DNA from: a virus
Virus record (IMG/VR): IMGVR_UViG_3300020156_000057
Location: 1 to 39,047 of that record
DNA: 39,047 bases
Reading direction: 5' to 3' (one strand)
Part shown: piece by piece, positions 25,255 to 32,338 of the stretch
Position numbering within the stretch: the stretch's first letter is position 1
Layout: the number at the start of each line of letters is the position of its first letter
Made by a program: the position numbers and the translations under genes
Notes under the pieces: generated by a model
Databases searched by the model: none
Told to the model about the DNA's origin: nothing
Seen by the model: the letters and a program-made list of their open reading frames with translations, nothing else

Positions 25255-25605
25255 TTAACTCGGGTAGTGTTTTTCTCTATCTCCCACTCGCCATTCGGCT
25301 AATGCTTCTGGAGAGAACTTCGAATTGTCGAGAATACTTTCGGGTCGATCATCAATCCAAATATCAATTTTACCCGGACCGAACTGTTCTGCCCACCATC
25401 TCTTTGCTACTCCTCGTGTATAATACACCGGAATGTAGTCTTCGAGTTCAATGAGAAGAGGAGTTTTATCGTATCGTTCATCACGATATGTTAAGAGAAA
25501 GATTGTGTGACCATTTGTCTTACAACTAGCAATAAAGCTATTCCATAACTTAGGATCAGCATCATACGTAGAGTCATAGTCAAGAGCTATTTTTAACTCG
25601 GTCAT
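25255..25605 (-). CDS. HAD-like phosphatase / 5'-nucleotidase
   Basis: A 116-residue protein with the HAD pattern: motif I ALDYDSTYDADP (D-x-D) at residues 7-18, motif II TYRDER near 39, and motif IV IDIWIDDRPESIL near 83. Family members hydrolyse phosphate esters; in this nucleotide-metabolism cluster a nucleotidase is likely. The ATG at 25605 is preferred over a GTG six bases upstream. It overlaps the neighbouring upstream gene and is the last gene of the leftward arm, ending at the terminator. Confidence 0.78.
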   Translation of the reverse strand: MTELKIALDYDSTYDADPKLWNSFIASCKTNGHTIFLLTYRDERYDKTPLLIELEDYIPVYYTRGVAKRWWAEQFGPGKIDIWIDDRPESILDNSKFSPEALAEWRVGDREKHYPS

Positions 25606-25909
25606 CTTCACCGATTTTCCTTTGAATGTAAGTTACAAGAAAAGCTGCATTACACAGAATGTGAGACATATGACTTTCACCAGTTTCAGGATCGAGGTCT
25701 TCACCTTTCTCCCATGCAAGTAAATGTCTCTTCAAAGAGGCTACACAAGTAGACCACTTCATACCTAATTCCCAATTACGAGGAGCATATTTCTTTGCCC
25801 CTTTAGTGAGAATTTTTGCCAATTCTTCATCGGCCTCCGGAGGAATTAAATCCATCCGGAGCTTACCTTCGTTATACCTTAAACCTTGAGATACACTATT
25901 GCTTTCCAT
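25580..25909 (-). CDS. dATP/dGTP diphosphohydrolase-like protein (DUF5664)
   Basis: A 109-residue protein of a helical family common in phages and annotated as dATP/dGTP diphosphohydrolase N-terminal domain. Characteristic blocks are LRYNEGKLRMDLIPPEA (10-26), LTKGAKKYAPRNWELGMKWS (34-53) and GESHMSHILCNAAFL near 77-91, where E, H and N/D may bind metal. Known members act on purine dNTPs or accompany nucleotide-pool remodelling. It sits with RNR, ThyX and MazG. The ATG at 25909 lies inside the end of the preceding gene. Confidence 0.8.
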   Translation of the reverse strand: MESNSVSQGLRYNEGKLRMDLIPPEADEELAKILTKGAKKYAPRNWELGMKWSTCVASLKRHLLAWEKGEDLDPETGESHMSHILCNAAFLVTYIQRKIGEDDRVKNSS

Positions 25910-26064
25910 CTACGCCTCGTTGCATCTGCGGGAACTACATCAACTTTAACCGGATTACCGGCTTCCTTGTACTGTGACTTTTTATTGTCTCCCCACTCGA
26001 TAGCCTCTGCTTGAGTAGGGAAGATCATACTCTCTAAGATTTTAGGGTAGACTGCTTGAGCCAT
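25879..26064 (-). CDS. small hypothetical protein
   Basis: A 61-residue protein with a mixed alpha/beta look (FPTQAEAIEWGDNKKSQYKE, then VKVDVVPADATRRRWKAIVY). It overlaps the glutaredoxin end and the following gene start, so it is embedded in the RNR operon. No family was recognised. A small single-domain accessory protein is likely; function is unknown. Confidence 0.65.
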   Translation of the reverse strand: MAQAVYPKILESMIFPTQAEAIEWGDNKKSQYKEAGNPVKVDVVPADATRRRWKAIVYLKV

Positions 26065-26285
26065 TTAACCAAATCCTCATATCCGCCAATAACTTCGACT
26101 TCATCATACATACCTATACAAATCTGAGGAACGGTTTTTGCTCCCCTAAAAATAAACTTAAACTCATGTAGGGCTTTAGAGTCTTCCTCTATATTATAGT
26201 ATGCGAATGGAAGACCCTTCTCATTGAGAAGAGCCTTCGCACGTTCACACCATACACAGTTATTACGTCCGTATACCTCAAACAA
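26034..26285 (-). CDS. glutaredoxin
   Basis: An 83-residue glutaredoxin, a small thiol-disulfide carrier that can re-reduce ribonucleotide reductase. The active site is CVWC (residues 10-13 from this start), followed by the thioredoxin-fold segments AKALLNEKGLPFAYYNI, KTVPQICIG (cis-Pro loop TVPQI) and GGYEDLVKWL. A TTG at 26285 is the preferred start, since GAGG lies nine bases upstream within the RNR end; a TTG at 26291 is also possible. Its placement right behind RNR supports the partner role. Confidence 0.88.
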   Translation of the reverse strand: MFEVYGRNNCVWCERAKALLNEKGLPFAYYNIEEDSKALHEFKFIFRGAKTVPQICIGMYDEVEVIGGYEDLVKWLKQSTLKS

Positions 26286-28266
26286 GATCAACTACCTCAC
26301 ACCCATCGGGGCCACAAGCAAATGTCTGACTACCTGCCGTATTATCTTCACGCTCATACTTATTCAAGAGTGACCATTCCAAAACGCTAGGTGTTCGGGA
26401 CATAAACTCTTCATACTTTTCCACAGTGCATTCGTCATAAGGGGCTTGCCTGTAGGTATGGTCTGAGTGTGGTAAGAAAGACACACCGGACACCAGATCG
26501 AAATTATCATAGACCCATCCACCAACAGTTGGCCACTCATGTTCACGGACCGTAACGGTGATACTCGGTTTGTGCTCACACCAATGCTCCTGATAAATCT
26601 TCCATAGTTCTAACTGTTCAATTGCACTCATTTCATTTCGAGTAATAGCCCCTTCGGGTGACTTCATTGGGAAGAAGAACACCGTAGTATTATTGGGCTT
26701 CATTACATCGGGTTCACTGTAGACCCCTTGATCTATGAGAAATTGGGTAATAGGGTCTTTATTGTCAGCGCGAACACTCCTAATATAATAATCGGAGTGA
26801 CGAGCATGTATACCACTGGCGCTATCCACGAGTTGAGATACGGTCCCACTAGGTTTAACACAAGTAATAGCAGTGCTCCGGCTAATACCGAGGCTGTCAG
26901 CAAGGCTAGCATTAGTCTCAATTGCAACATTCTTTAATTCTTCGAGTATTTCTCCAAGAGACGCATTCTCATTAACTCCGAATGACGCTGTTTCCATTGC
27001 GTCATTAATTGATCTACCGGAGAGAATGCCATTGTCCATAATACCAGTAAGAGATAAGCCAAGGAGACGTTCCTCTTCTGTATTTCGTTGCCATTCTTTA
27101 CTTAGGTACGGGAAGTAGGTGAGGGTAGATTGGAAAGTACCGAGGATAGAAGCGAGCTTAACTTTCCGAGCGAGAGACTCGTAAGTATCGTCTCGCCGTA
27201 CAACGACTTCAGTAAGGTTACAGAACTGCTTGGAACGGAGGATGATTTCGCTACATGGGTTAGTACCGAACGCATAGTCTGCATCTCTACGACCATTTTT
27301 TCTAGCTTGTCGTTTACTAGCTTCTCGATTGAAAATTCCTCGCTCACCAGATTTACTCCTATAAAGGGAAGCCCATTCTTCTAAGAATGATCCGACATCA
27401 GGTTTCTCCGTATAACTGACACTATTGTTAGATAAAGCTCGTTGAGGATTGTGTTCCCACCACTGACCGCTCTTTGCATTTCGCATACGATCATCGGAGA
27501 GGTTAGAGAGGGAAATCATTGCACTACGGCGTACGCCACCGACAACAACAATCTCTCCAATCTTACACATGATGTCATGACATTCAAGAGAGTTTAACTT
27601 TCGTCCCTTAGCTCCCTCAAACCTTTTAACGACAAATTCGAATAATTCAACGAGCGGAGCAGGTCCACTAGCGCGGCCTCCAAACGTCTTAAGTCGTGCT
27701 CCGGCTGGTCGGACCTTACTAGTGTCCCATTTCGGTATTTCTCCAGAATAGAGAAGAGCCACAAGCTGTCGGAGAGCTTTAGCCCATCCCGCTTTGCTGT
27801 CACTAACAACAATTGTAGTTTCACTAGCAAAGAGTTGGTCCGGGACCGGTGGTAGTAAAGTGATGTATTGTCTTTCAACAGAGAAACCTACTCCTGTTCC
27901 ACAGAGCAAAATGTACATTGCCTCATCAAATGCATGAGGATTATCAACGTCCAAGAATGAACAATTATATCCGGCGGTATTATCTCTTTCGAGAGCCTTA
28001 CCTGCCGTCATAATTGAACGCATTGAGGGCATTACCTCAAAGTTGTAAATAGCTTCGAAGAGTTCTGCATAAAGAGAGAATTCTAGATTATACCCATGTT
28101 TCTCTGCTAAATGTTTTTCCATAAAGCGAAGATATCGGGTTACTGTTTCATCCCAATCTTCTCGCCTTTCTTCTTCTTCGATCCAACGAGCGTATCTAGA
28201 CTTATAAATGAATTCCTGATAAGGTGTCAAGAACGGTGAGTTTTTTCCTTGCGAAGTTGATACCAA
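26278..28266 (-). CDS. nrdJ: class II (adenosylcobalamin) ribonucleoside-triphosphate reductase
   Basis: A 662-residue enzyme reducing ribonucleotides to deoxyribonucleotides with vitamin B12 coenzyme. It matches the monomeric Lactobacillus-type class II enzyme. NPCSE at 336-340 gives the radical Cys338 and Glu340. Cys349 lies 11 residues on and pairs with Cys102 (YNCSFL) as the redox pair. Cys651 and Cys656 in CGPDGC form the C-terminal shuttle pair, with the same five-residue spacing as the model enzyme. A TTG at 28266 is the longest start; a TTG further in cannot be excluded. Host cobalamin would be needed. Confidence 0.95.
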   Translation of the reverse strand: MVSTSQGKNSPFLTPYQEFIYKSRYARWIEEEERREDWDETVTRYLRFMEKHLAEKHGYNLEFSLYAELFEAIYNFEVMPSMRSIMTAGKALERDNTAGYNCSFLDVDNPHAFDEAMYILLCGTGVGFSVERQYITLLPPVPDQLFASETTIVVSDSKAGWAKALRQLVALLYSGEIPKWDTSKVRPAGARLKTFGGRASGPAPLVELFEFVVKRFEGAKGRKLNSLECHDIMCKIGEIVVVGGVRRSAMISLSNLSDDRMRNAKSGQWWEHNPQRALSNNSVSYTEKPDVGSFLEEWASLYRSKSGERGIFNREASKRQARKNGRRDADYAFGTNPCSEIILRSKQFCNLTEVVVRRDDTYESLARKVKLASILGTFQSTLTYFPYLSKEWQRNTEEERLLGLSLTGIMDNGILSGRSINDAMETASFGVNENASLGEILEELKNVAIETNASLADSLGISRSTAITCVKPSGTVSQLVDSASGIHARHSDYYIRSVRADNKDPITQFLIDQGVYSEPDVMKPNNTTVFFFPMKSPEGAITRNEMSAIEQLELWKIYQEHWCEHKPSITVTVREHEWPTVGGWVYDNFDLVSGVSFLPHSDHTYRQAPYDECTVEKYEEFMSRTPSVLEWSLLNKYEREDNTAGSQTFACGPDGCEVVDLV

Positions 28267-28607
28267 TTATTCACTAGCTCCGTGATTGATTTCTTAAATG
28301 ATGGCTGGATGTTCTTGATAAAACGAGACATGAGAATATTGTCTTCCCAAATCTCGGGGGTAATCACAATCTCGTGTTTCTTGAGAAGTCGATCACCTAA
28401 CGACATGTCAATACCAGTAAACAGTCGTGTCTTAATCTTGAAAGAAGGAACAAGAGGGTTCTGGCTATCGTCGTTAAACTCTACAGAGAACTCTACATCC
28501 GAAAAGTTCTTGTCTACCCATTCAGAGAGTTCACTAAATTCCTTTAAGATGCCTTCAAACTGTTGCTGGTAAACCTGACTAAAGATTTCCTTGGTTGTTA
28601 AATCCAT
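28227..28607 (-). CDS. hypothetical protein upstream of RNR
   Basis: A 126-residue protein of unknown function with alternating helices and strands (FSVEFNDDSQNPLVPSFKIK, then DRLLKKHEIVITPEIW). It overlaps the RNR start by 40 bases, and its ATG overlaps the stop of the gene before. No catalytic motif, signal or membrane segment was seen. Linkage to RNR suggests co-expression, not necessarily a shared function. Confidence 0.68.
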   Translation of the reverse strand: MDLTTKEIFSQVYQQQFEGILKEFSELSEWVDKNFSDVEFSVEFNDDSQNPLVPSFKIKTRLFTGIDMSLGDRLLKKHEIVITPEIWEDNILMSRFIKNIQPSFKKSITELVNNWYQLRKEKTHRS

Positions 28608-28816
28608 TCTTCTTCATTATACTCCATCTTGGGCTTCTTTGCAACCTTTTTCTTCGTCTTCTTAAGGAGTTCCCCCTTGGTTGCCCATGGTTTTTGCGGT
28701 ACGTCTATTGGTTCTATCGGAGAAAGAACCCAATCGTGATCGAGATAAACTGTTTCTACTGTAGAAGTTACATCATCTACAGCTGTAACCGTAACAGAGG
28801 CACCTGTAATTGTCAT
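28598..28816 (-). CDS. small hypothetical protein
   Basis: A 72-residue protein with a Thr/Val-rich N-terminal half (ASVTVTAVDDVTSTVETVYL) that looks like two beta strands, and a Lys-rich C-terminal half (GELLKKTKKKVAKKPK). It abuts the HNH-like gene with no gap and overlaps the next gene by ten bases. No family was recognised; a nucleic-acid-binding tail is conceivable from the charge. Confidence 0.6.
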   Translation of the reverse strand: MTITGASVTVTAVDDVTSTVETVYLDHDWVLSPIEPIDVPQKPWATKGELLKKTKKKVAKKPKMEYNEEEWI

Positions 28817-29071
28817 TTAATCGTGTGATCCATCGCGTTTGGGTTGACGTCTACGATTGGTACGGCGAGAGACTACCTTAGTCCGTTTATTGTTAAGCGG
28901 TCCCCGTCGATTGAAACCCTCGTGGTCAACTTCTTTCCCGTCTCCTTTTCTAACCGCTCCACGCTTCTCAGCAGCTCTTCGAGCGGCGTTTCTCTGCGCT
29001 CTACGCGCGATCTGTTCGGGCTTTCCATGGTATTCTCGATATTCTTTTGCATAATTACGTTTCTTTGACAT
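28817..29071 (-). CDS. small HNH-like (His-Me finger) protein
   Basis: An 84-residue, very basic protein. The C-terminal part reads KEVDHEGFNRRGPLNNKRTK, then VVSRRTNRRR. The DH, the central N and the final N of VVSRRTN match the minimal HNH nuclease core (DH-x-N-x-N). The N-terminal Arg/Ala-rich helix could bind DNA. Related short HNH proteins are frequent in podoviruses. Whether it is an active nicking enzyme or only a DNA-binding fold is uncertain. The start is a clear ATG. Confidence 0.72.
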   Translation of the reverse strand: MSKKRNYAKEYREYHGKPEQIARRAQRNAARRAAEKRGAVRKGDGKEVDHEGFNRRGPLNNKRTKVVSRRTNRRRQPKRDGSHD

Positions 29072-29300
29072 TTAGAGTATTTTCCCTTTGCTCATTAAGT
29101 TCTTCTGCTTTATCTATTGCATCACCTAAATACTTAAAAGAACCATATGTGTCACACACTTGGTCCCATACTTCCCATGTAATTTCATCACAATCTTTTT
29201 CACTAGCAGGACCGATTCCATTTTTTAACGGCATAACAATTGGAAAATACCAACGATTACGACAACCTCTTGGTAAAGTTATTGTATTAGAGCGTTCCAC
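29055..29300 (-). CDS. small hypothetical protein downstream of thyX
   Basis: An 81-residue acidic protein starting at a GTG (29300) with GAGG five bases upstream, inside the end of thyX. It contains LPRGCRNRWYFPIVMPLKNG and an acidic helical C-terminus (YLGDAIDKAEELNEQRENT). It overlaps the HNH-like gene by 17 bases. No family was recognised. Confidence 0.62.
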   Translation of the reverse strand: MERSNTITLPRGCRNRWYFPIVMPLKNGIGPASEKDCDEITWEVWDQVCDTYGSFKYLGDAIDKAEELNEQRENTLNVKET

Positions 29301-29944
29301 GAATGCCTCACTTTTTCAATACTACCAATAATTTCATCCCATTGTTTTGCTAATTCTTGAATTTCCATCTGTGCATGTGGATCACTACGAAGTTTATATG
29401 CTCTCGCCCATGCAGCGAGACTACCAGAGACATAATACTCGGTATACATACTTTGAGGAAGAACCATACGAGCTTGCTCTGGAGCTACTCCACCTGCAAT
29501 TAGATCATTATAGTACATTGTAACTTGTTCGATAAAAGCAGAATAAGCGTATCCAGGATCAGACACCCAATTATCGGAATAATTGTGAAAAGTTATTTCT
29601 TCTACAGCTTCATCCGAGGAACCTTGCTTCTTATTCTCAGCCCTGCCACGCCATACATCGGGATGGTAAAACCGAGGAGCTTCATCAACGTAGCGACGAG
29701 ATACCTCATTGTACGTAAATCCCACCATGTGTTTGAAACGTTGTCGTGCAACAAAGATTGGTACTGTCTCCCTCATGGTAATCATGACATGGGAAAAAGG
29801 TGTCCAATGATTGTGTTTAGCTAGGTAGTTAATGAGCTTAATATCAGCTTCTGATAATTCGTTACTCTCTTTGTTAAAGGAGACGCGGGCGGCGTTAACC
29901 ACCCGCAAATCGTCTCCCATGTAGTCAATTAATTTAACTTCCAT
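29279..29944 (-). CDS. thyX: flavin-dependent thymidylate synthase
   Basis: A 221-residue enzyme making dTMP from dUMP with FAD and NADPH. The ThyX order is visible: AARVSFNKE (18-26), HWTPFSHVMITMRETVPIFV (46-65), the signature region at 67-85 and a C-terminal LRSDPHAQMEIQELA block. The signature is unusual: where most ThyX proteins have RHR-x-x-S-x-N-E, this one has ARQRFKHMVGFTYNEVSRRY, with KHM in place of RHR. The ATG at 29944 overlaps the mazG stop. An upstream frame to 29983 is open but would overlap mazG more. Confidence 0.92.
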   Translation of the reverse strand: MEVKLIDYMGDDLRVVNAARVSFNKESNELSEADIKLINYLAKHNHWTPFSHVMITMRETVPIFVARQRFKHMVGFTYNEVSRRYVDEAPRFYHPDVWRGRAENKKQGSSDEAVEEITFHNYSDNWVSDPGYAYSAFIEQVTMYYNDLIAGGVAPEQARMVLPQSMYTEYYVSGSLAAWARAYKLRSDPHAQMEIQELAKQWDEIIGSIEKVRHSWNALIQ

Positions 29945-30269
29945 TGTGACGCTTATTAAGCTTGTCAATATTCTTTGCAGCAATCATCGCCATATCGAGA
30001 CCATAGTCACCTGCGATACGGTTCAAATACCAGAGAACATCACCCAATTCGAGTTCGAACTTTTCAATATCAATGGGACGGTGACGATCACCCTCACGAC
30101 GATCCTTCTTGATATGTTCAACTACTTCTCCAACTTCCCCAATGAGACCGAGAACCGGATCATCGTAGAGAGGCATTGCTTCAACCGCATCCTGATACTC
30201 GTCGAAGGTGAAGTAGTTCAGGGGGTCTTCGCTTTCATCACGGAAAAAATCAAGCTGAGCGTTATTCAA
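29934..30269 (-). CDS. mazG: MazG-like nucleotide pyrophosphohydrolase
   Basis: A 111-residue all-helical protein of the MazG/dUTPase-2 superfamily, which hydrolyses NTPs or dNTPs to monophosphates. The metal-binding motif is GLIGEVGEVVEHIKK (about 41-55, E-x-x-E), paired with ELELGDVLWYLNRI (about 72-85, E-x-x-D). A TTG at 30269 is the only sensible start; it overlaps the previous TGA (TTGA) and has a GAGGA site upstream. It could supply dUMP or dCMP for ThyX or lower ppGpp-type signals, but substrate cannot be read from sequence. Confidence 0.88.
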   Translation of the reverse strand: MNNAQLDFFRDESEDPLNYFTFDEYQDAVEAMPLYDDPVLGLIGEVGEVVEHIKKDRREGDRHRPIDIEKFELELGDVLWYLNRIAGDYGLDMAMIAAKNIDKLNKRHNGS

Positions 30270-30448
30270 TTAATCAGTTCCTCTTCACTGTTGCAAATCA
30301 AAATTAGGTAGTCATTATCTTCGTCGAAAGTCCACTCAATTACATGAAGGGACTCATTATCGGGTAGTCGTCCTTCGATTTGAAGGATGGTAGTTACAGC
30401 CATTGAAAGAAAGGCTTTGTCTACCGTAATCGTCGCTGTGTCGTCCAT
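30266..30448 (-). CDS. small acidic hypothetical protein
   Basis: A 60-residue acidic protein with mixed strand/helix pattern (ATITVDKAFLSMAVTTILQI, then EWTFDEDNDYLILICNSEEE). It is translationally coupled to mazG through a TTGA overlap. It lies among several short acidic proteins of the early arm. No family was recognised; such small early proteins often bind host factors, but nothing here shows a target. Confidence 0.62.
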   Translation of the reverse strand: MDDTATITVDKAFLSMAVTTILQIEGRLPDNESLHVIEWTFDEDNDYLILICNSEEELIN

Positions 30449-30453
30449 ACGTT

Positions 30454-30618
30454 TTATAACAATCTATCTAGGAGGTCTTCATCAATTAAACCTTCGTTGA
30501 ACAAAACTTCAAATGCCTCGGTAACTGTAACGTCAAACATCTCTAGAATTTCTTCAAACGAATAGTCGTCGTCAATGTATTTCTCGATGAACTCCTCAAT
30601 CTTCGTCTTCATCAACAT
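30454..30618 (-). CDS. small acidic helical protein
   Basis: A 54-residue strongly acidic protein, almost entirely helical (KTKIEEFIEKYIDDDYSFEE, ILEMFDVTVTEAFEVLF). The sequence contains a pattern like a small helix-turn-helix (SFEEILEMFDVTVTEAFEVL), though the negative charge argues against direct DNA binding. The ATG at 30618 has AGGA eight bases upstream; an in-frame ATG at 30642 would extend it by eight residues. It overlaps the end of the upstream basic gene. Confidence 0.62.
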   Translation of the reverse strand: MLMKTKIEEFIEKYIDDDYSFEEILEMFDVTVTEAFEVLFNEGLIDEDLLDRLL

Positions 30619-30751
30619 AATCGTAGTCCTGTGGTTGTTCATTACGATCTTTTACAGATCGCTTAATTTTAGGGAGGGCGTCCCTTTCGTGCTTGCGACG
30701 ATGGTCCAAACGACGTTTTGAACGCTTCTCTTTTTCTTCCGGTGTAGACAT
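30596..30751 (-). CDS. small basic/acidic two-part protein
   Basis: A 51-residue protein. The first 35 residues are very basic (KEKRSKRRLDHRRKHERD) and the last 12 very acidic (DYDYVDEDED). The ATG at 30751 follows the secreted-protein gene, and the stop lies inside the next gene. Composition suggests nucleic-acid contact with a self-shielding tail, but no family was recognised. Both ends are tightly packed with neighbours, which supports it as a real gene. Confidence 0.6.
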   Translation of the reverse strand: MSTPEEKEKRSKRRLDHRRKHERDALPKIKRSVKDRNEQPQDYDYVDEDED

Positions 30752-30753
30752 CT

Positions 30754-31101
30754 TTAGAGACTAGGAATAACTCCCAACACGGGAAGATCACTCTCTGTCC
30801 ACCACTTATAGTCGAGAAGGCATCCCGTTTCATCAAACCACATATCGAGGTACGGATTGATGGTGCCATCCTTCGTATCGTAGAGTACGTGAGTATAGCT
30901 ACCTTCAACGTATCCACCAATCATTACGGAACCGGGGTAATGAAACAATGTCTTTAAATGTGCGGTTTCCATATTATCGAAAGGAAGACATTCATTCACG
31001 ACTTCGGGAGTAGGTACATTTGGAACCGCAGGTTCAACAGCCATAATCGGCATGGTCGAAAGCATCACTGCTGCAACCGTAGACAAGATAAACTTAACCA
31101 T
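30754..31101 (-). CDS. secreted or periplasmic hypothetical protein
   Basis: A 115-residue protein with a clear Sec signal peptide: MVKF, then the hydrophobic ILSTVAAVMLSTMPIMA, with likely cleavage after AVA-like residues at about 20-22 (PIMA-VEP). The mature part has two Cys (in NECLPFDN and ETGCLLDY) that could form a disulfide, and a GGYVEGSYTHVLYD strand block. No family was recognised. Export to the periplasm by an early-arm gene suggests a host envelope role such as superinfection exclusion or immunity; this is inference. Confidence 0.7.
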   Translation of the reverse strand: MVKFILSTVAAVMLSTMPIMAVEPAVPNVPTPEVVNECLPFDNMETAHLKTLFHYPGSVMIGGYVEGSYTHVLYDTKDGTINPYLDMWFDETGCLLDYKWWTESDLPVLGVIPSL

Positions 31102-31855
31102 AGATTTTCTCCAGTTGGTTTAGAGAAATGAACTCGGGGTCGTACTGTCCATCCTCTACATTACGTTTGATAATGACCCCTCGCCAATACAAGAGATTGG
31201 CATGACCAGCCCAATCACTGTTGTAATCGAAATAGCATCCGGCTACTAGGGCGTGTCGTTTCTTTCCAGTAACTTCTGTCCGAACGTTATAGTCCAGAGT
31301 GTGAATATGGCCAGCGGTAACGCTATTACCCAATTTTGCGGAAAGAGAATAAGCAGGGTGTTCCCCACCAATAGGGCGACCCATGACCCCTGATATAAAG
31401 TAATGGGCGTAGTGGATCCCATCCACTTCAACAATCCCTGGAGTCGATCCTTCGTAGCGAATGATTTCATCGTAGTAGTAATCCAAGTCGTAGTCTTTGA
31501 AGTCAATTGTCCCAACCATCTCAGGGGAGAGGTCAAGAGCTTTTTCAATTCGATGTTCATGATTTCCTTCTAAAAATATGCGACGCGGTAACTTCTTCTT
31601 GGTTGCCTTTACCGGAGCCCATAAACGATCTGAGAACTCCCGGCCAATAGTAATATCGTTATGGTAGCTACGACCAACAAAGGAACGTTTACCTTTGTCG
31701 TATCCCGATAGGCTAGCCATATCGAACTGATCCCCAAGATTGATGACAATATCTGGCTTAACATCAATAATAAGCTGAGCCAAAAAATCTGCGCGTCTAT
31801 TGGAGAAATTATAGTGAGCGTGACAGTCTGGAATTACGAGGTGAGTTTTAGACAC
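31094..31855 (-). CDS. calcineurin-like metallophosphoesterase
   Basis: A 253-residue phosphoesterase with all core metal motifs: IPDCHAH (Asp10, His12), LGDQFD (41-45), GNHEHR (97-102) and GHIH (182-185), plus a histidine at about 149. It cleaves phosphodiesters or phosphomonoesters of unknown identity. Related proteins are frequent in T7-like marine phages. The start is a GTG at 31855; an ATG two bases upstream is in another frame. It follows endonuclease I by about 39 bases and overlaps the secreted protein start by eight bases. Confidence 0.88.
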   Translation of the reverse strand: MSKTHLVIPDCHAHYNFSNRRADFLAQLIIDVKPDIVINLGDQFDMASLSGYDKGKRSFVGRSYHNDITIGREFSDRLWAPVKATKKKLPRRIFLEGNHEHRIEKALDLSPEMVGTIDFKDYDLDYYYDEIIRYEGSTPGIVEVDGIHYAHYFISGVMGRPIGGEHPAYSLSAKLGNSVTAGHIHTLDYNVRTEVTGKKRHALVAGCYFDYNSDWAGHANLLYWRGVIIKRNVEDGQYDPEFISLNQLEKIYG

Positions 31856-31894
31856 ATTGCAAATCCAATACAGATAATGATGTAAAGTACCGTT

Positions 31895-32338
31895 TCATTC
31901 AATAAACCATTCCTTGGGAATTTCCTTTACTGCAAATGGAAAGCCGTACTTGATTGCCCAATCACTAGGTCTCGTCTTACTACCCCTACCTAGTTGACTA
32001 GGGTTGTCTCGGTAGAAGACAATGCGAATATCCAAATCGGGGTTCTGTTCCTTTATGGATACCATCTTATGGCGGTCGGGATATGGAAAAAATCCCTTAC
32101 TCTCAATATAAATCTTACGGCCATCTTTTAATGAAATAATGAAGTCGGGTACGTACTGTCTAACTTCTGTGTATTCGAGCTTTTCAGTCTCATACTCAAT
32201 TGTACTACCCTTGGGAGCGAGATTACAGAGTTCCTTGTAAATGGTGAACTCGTATTCAGATTTAACCTTCTTACGACCAATCTTTGGAAGGGACGGTTTC
32301 TCCTTTTTCTTCTTCGAAATTCTATTTGAGTGTGCTAT
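31895..32338 (-). CDS. endonuclease I-like Holliday junction resolvase, non-standard start
   Basis: An open frame of 147 codons matching T7 endonuclease I (gp3), which resolves branched DNA and breaks host DNA. The catalytic block YVPDFII (Asp65) and YIESKGF (Glu79, Lys81) is clear, followed by PDLDIRIVFYRDN, GRGSKT and IPKEWF, as in T7 gp3. There is no ATG, GTG or TTG before the catalytic core. The frame starts right after, and in phase with, the exonuclease TAA; an ATA at 32338 has GGAG nine bases upstream, and an ATT lies at 32320. Rare start, readthrough or sequence error are all possible. Confidence 0.85.
   Translation of the reverse strand: MAHSNRISKKKKEKPSLPKIGRKKVKSEYEFTIYKELCNLAPKGSTIEYETEKLEYTEVRQYVPDFIISLKDGRKIYIESKGFFPYPDRHKMVSIKEQNPDLDIRIVFYRDNPSQLGRGSKTRPSDWAIKYGFPFAVKEIPKEWFIE

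Noticed and set aside
25580-25909. Evidence for a 2-aminoadenine (Z) genome from the dATP/dGTP diphosphohydrolase-like gene
   Set aside because: No PurZ-like or DatZ-like gene is visible; this family is widespread in phages with ordinary DNA.
26190-26215. TATAAT-like sequence on the - strand inside the glutaredoxin gene
   Set aside because: No -35 box at suitable distance; it encodes YYNIEED residues.
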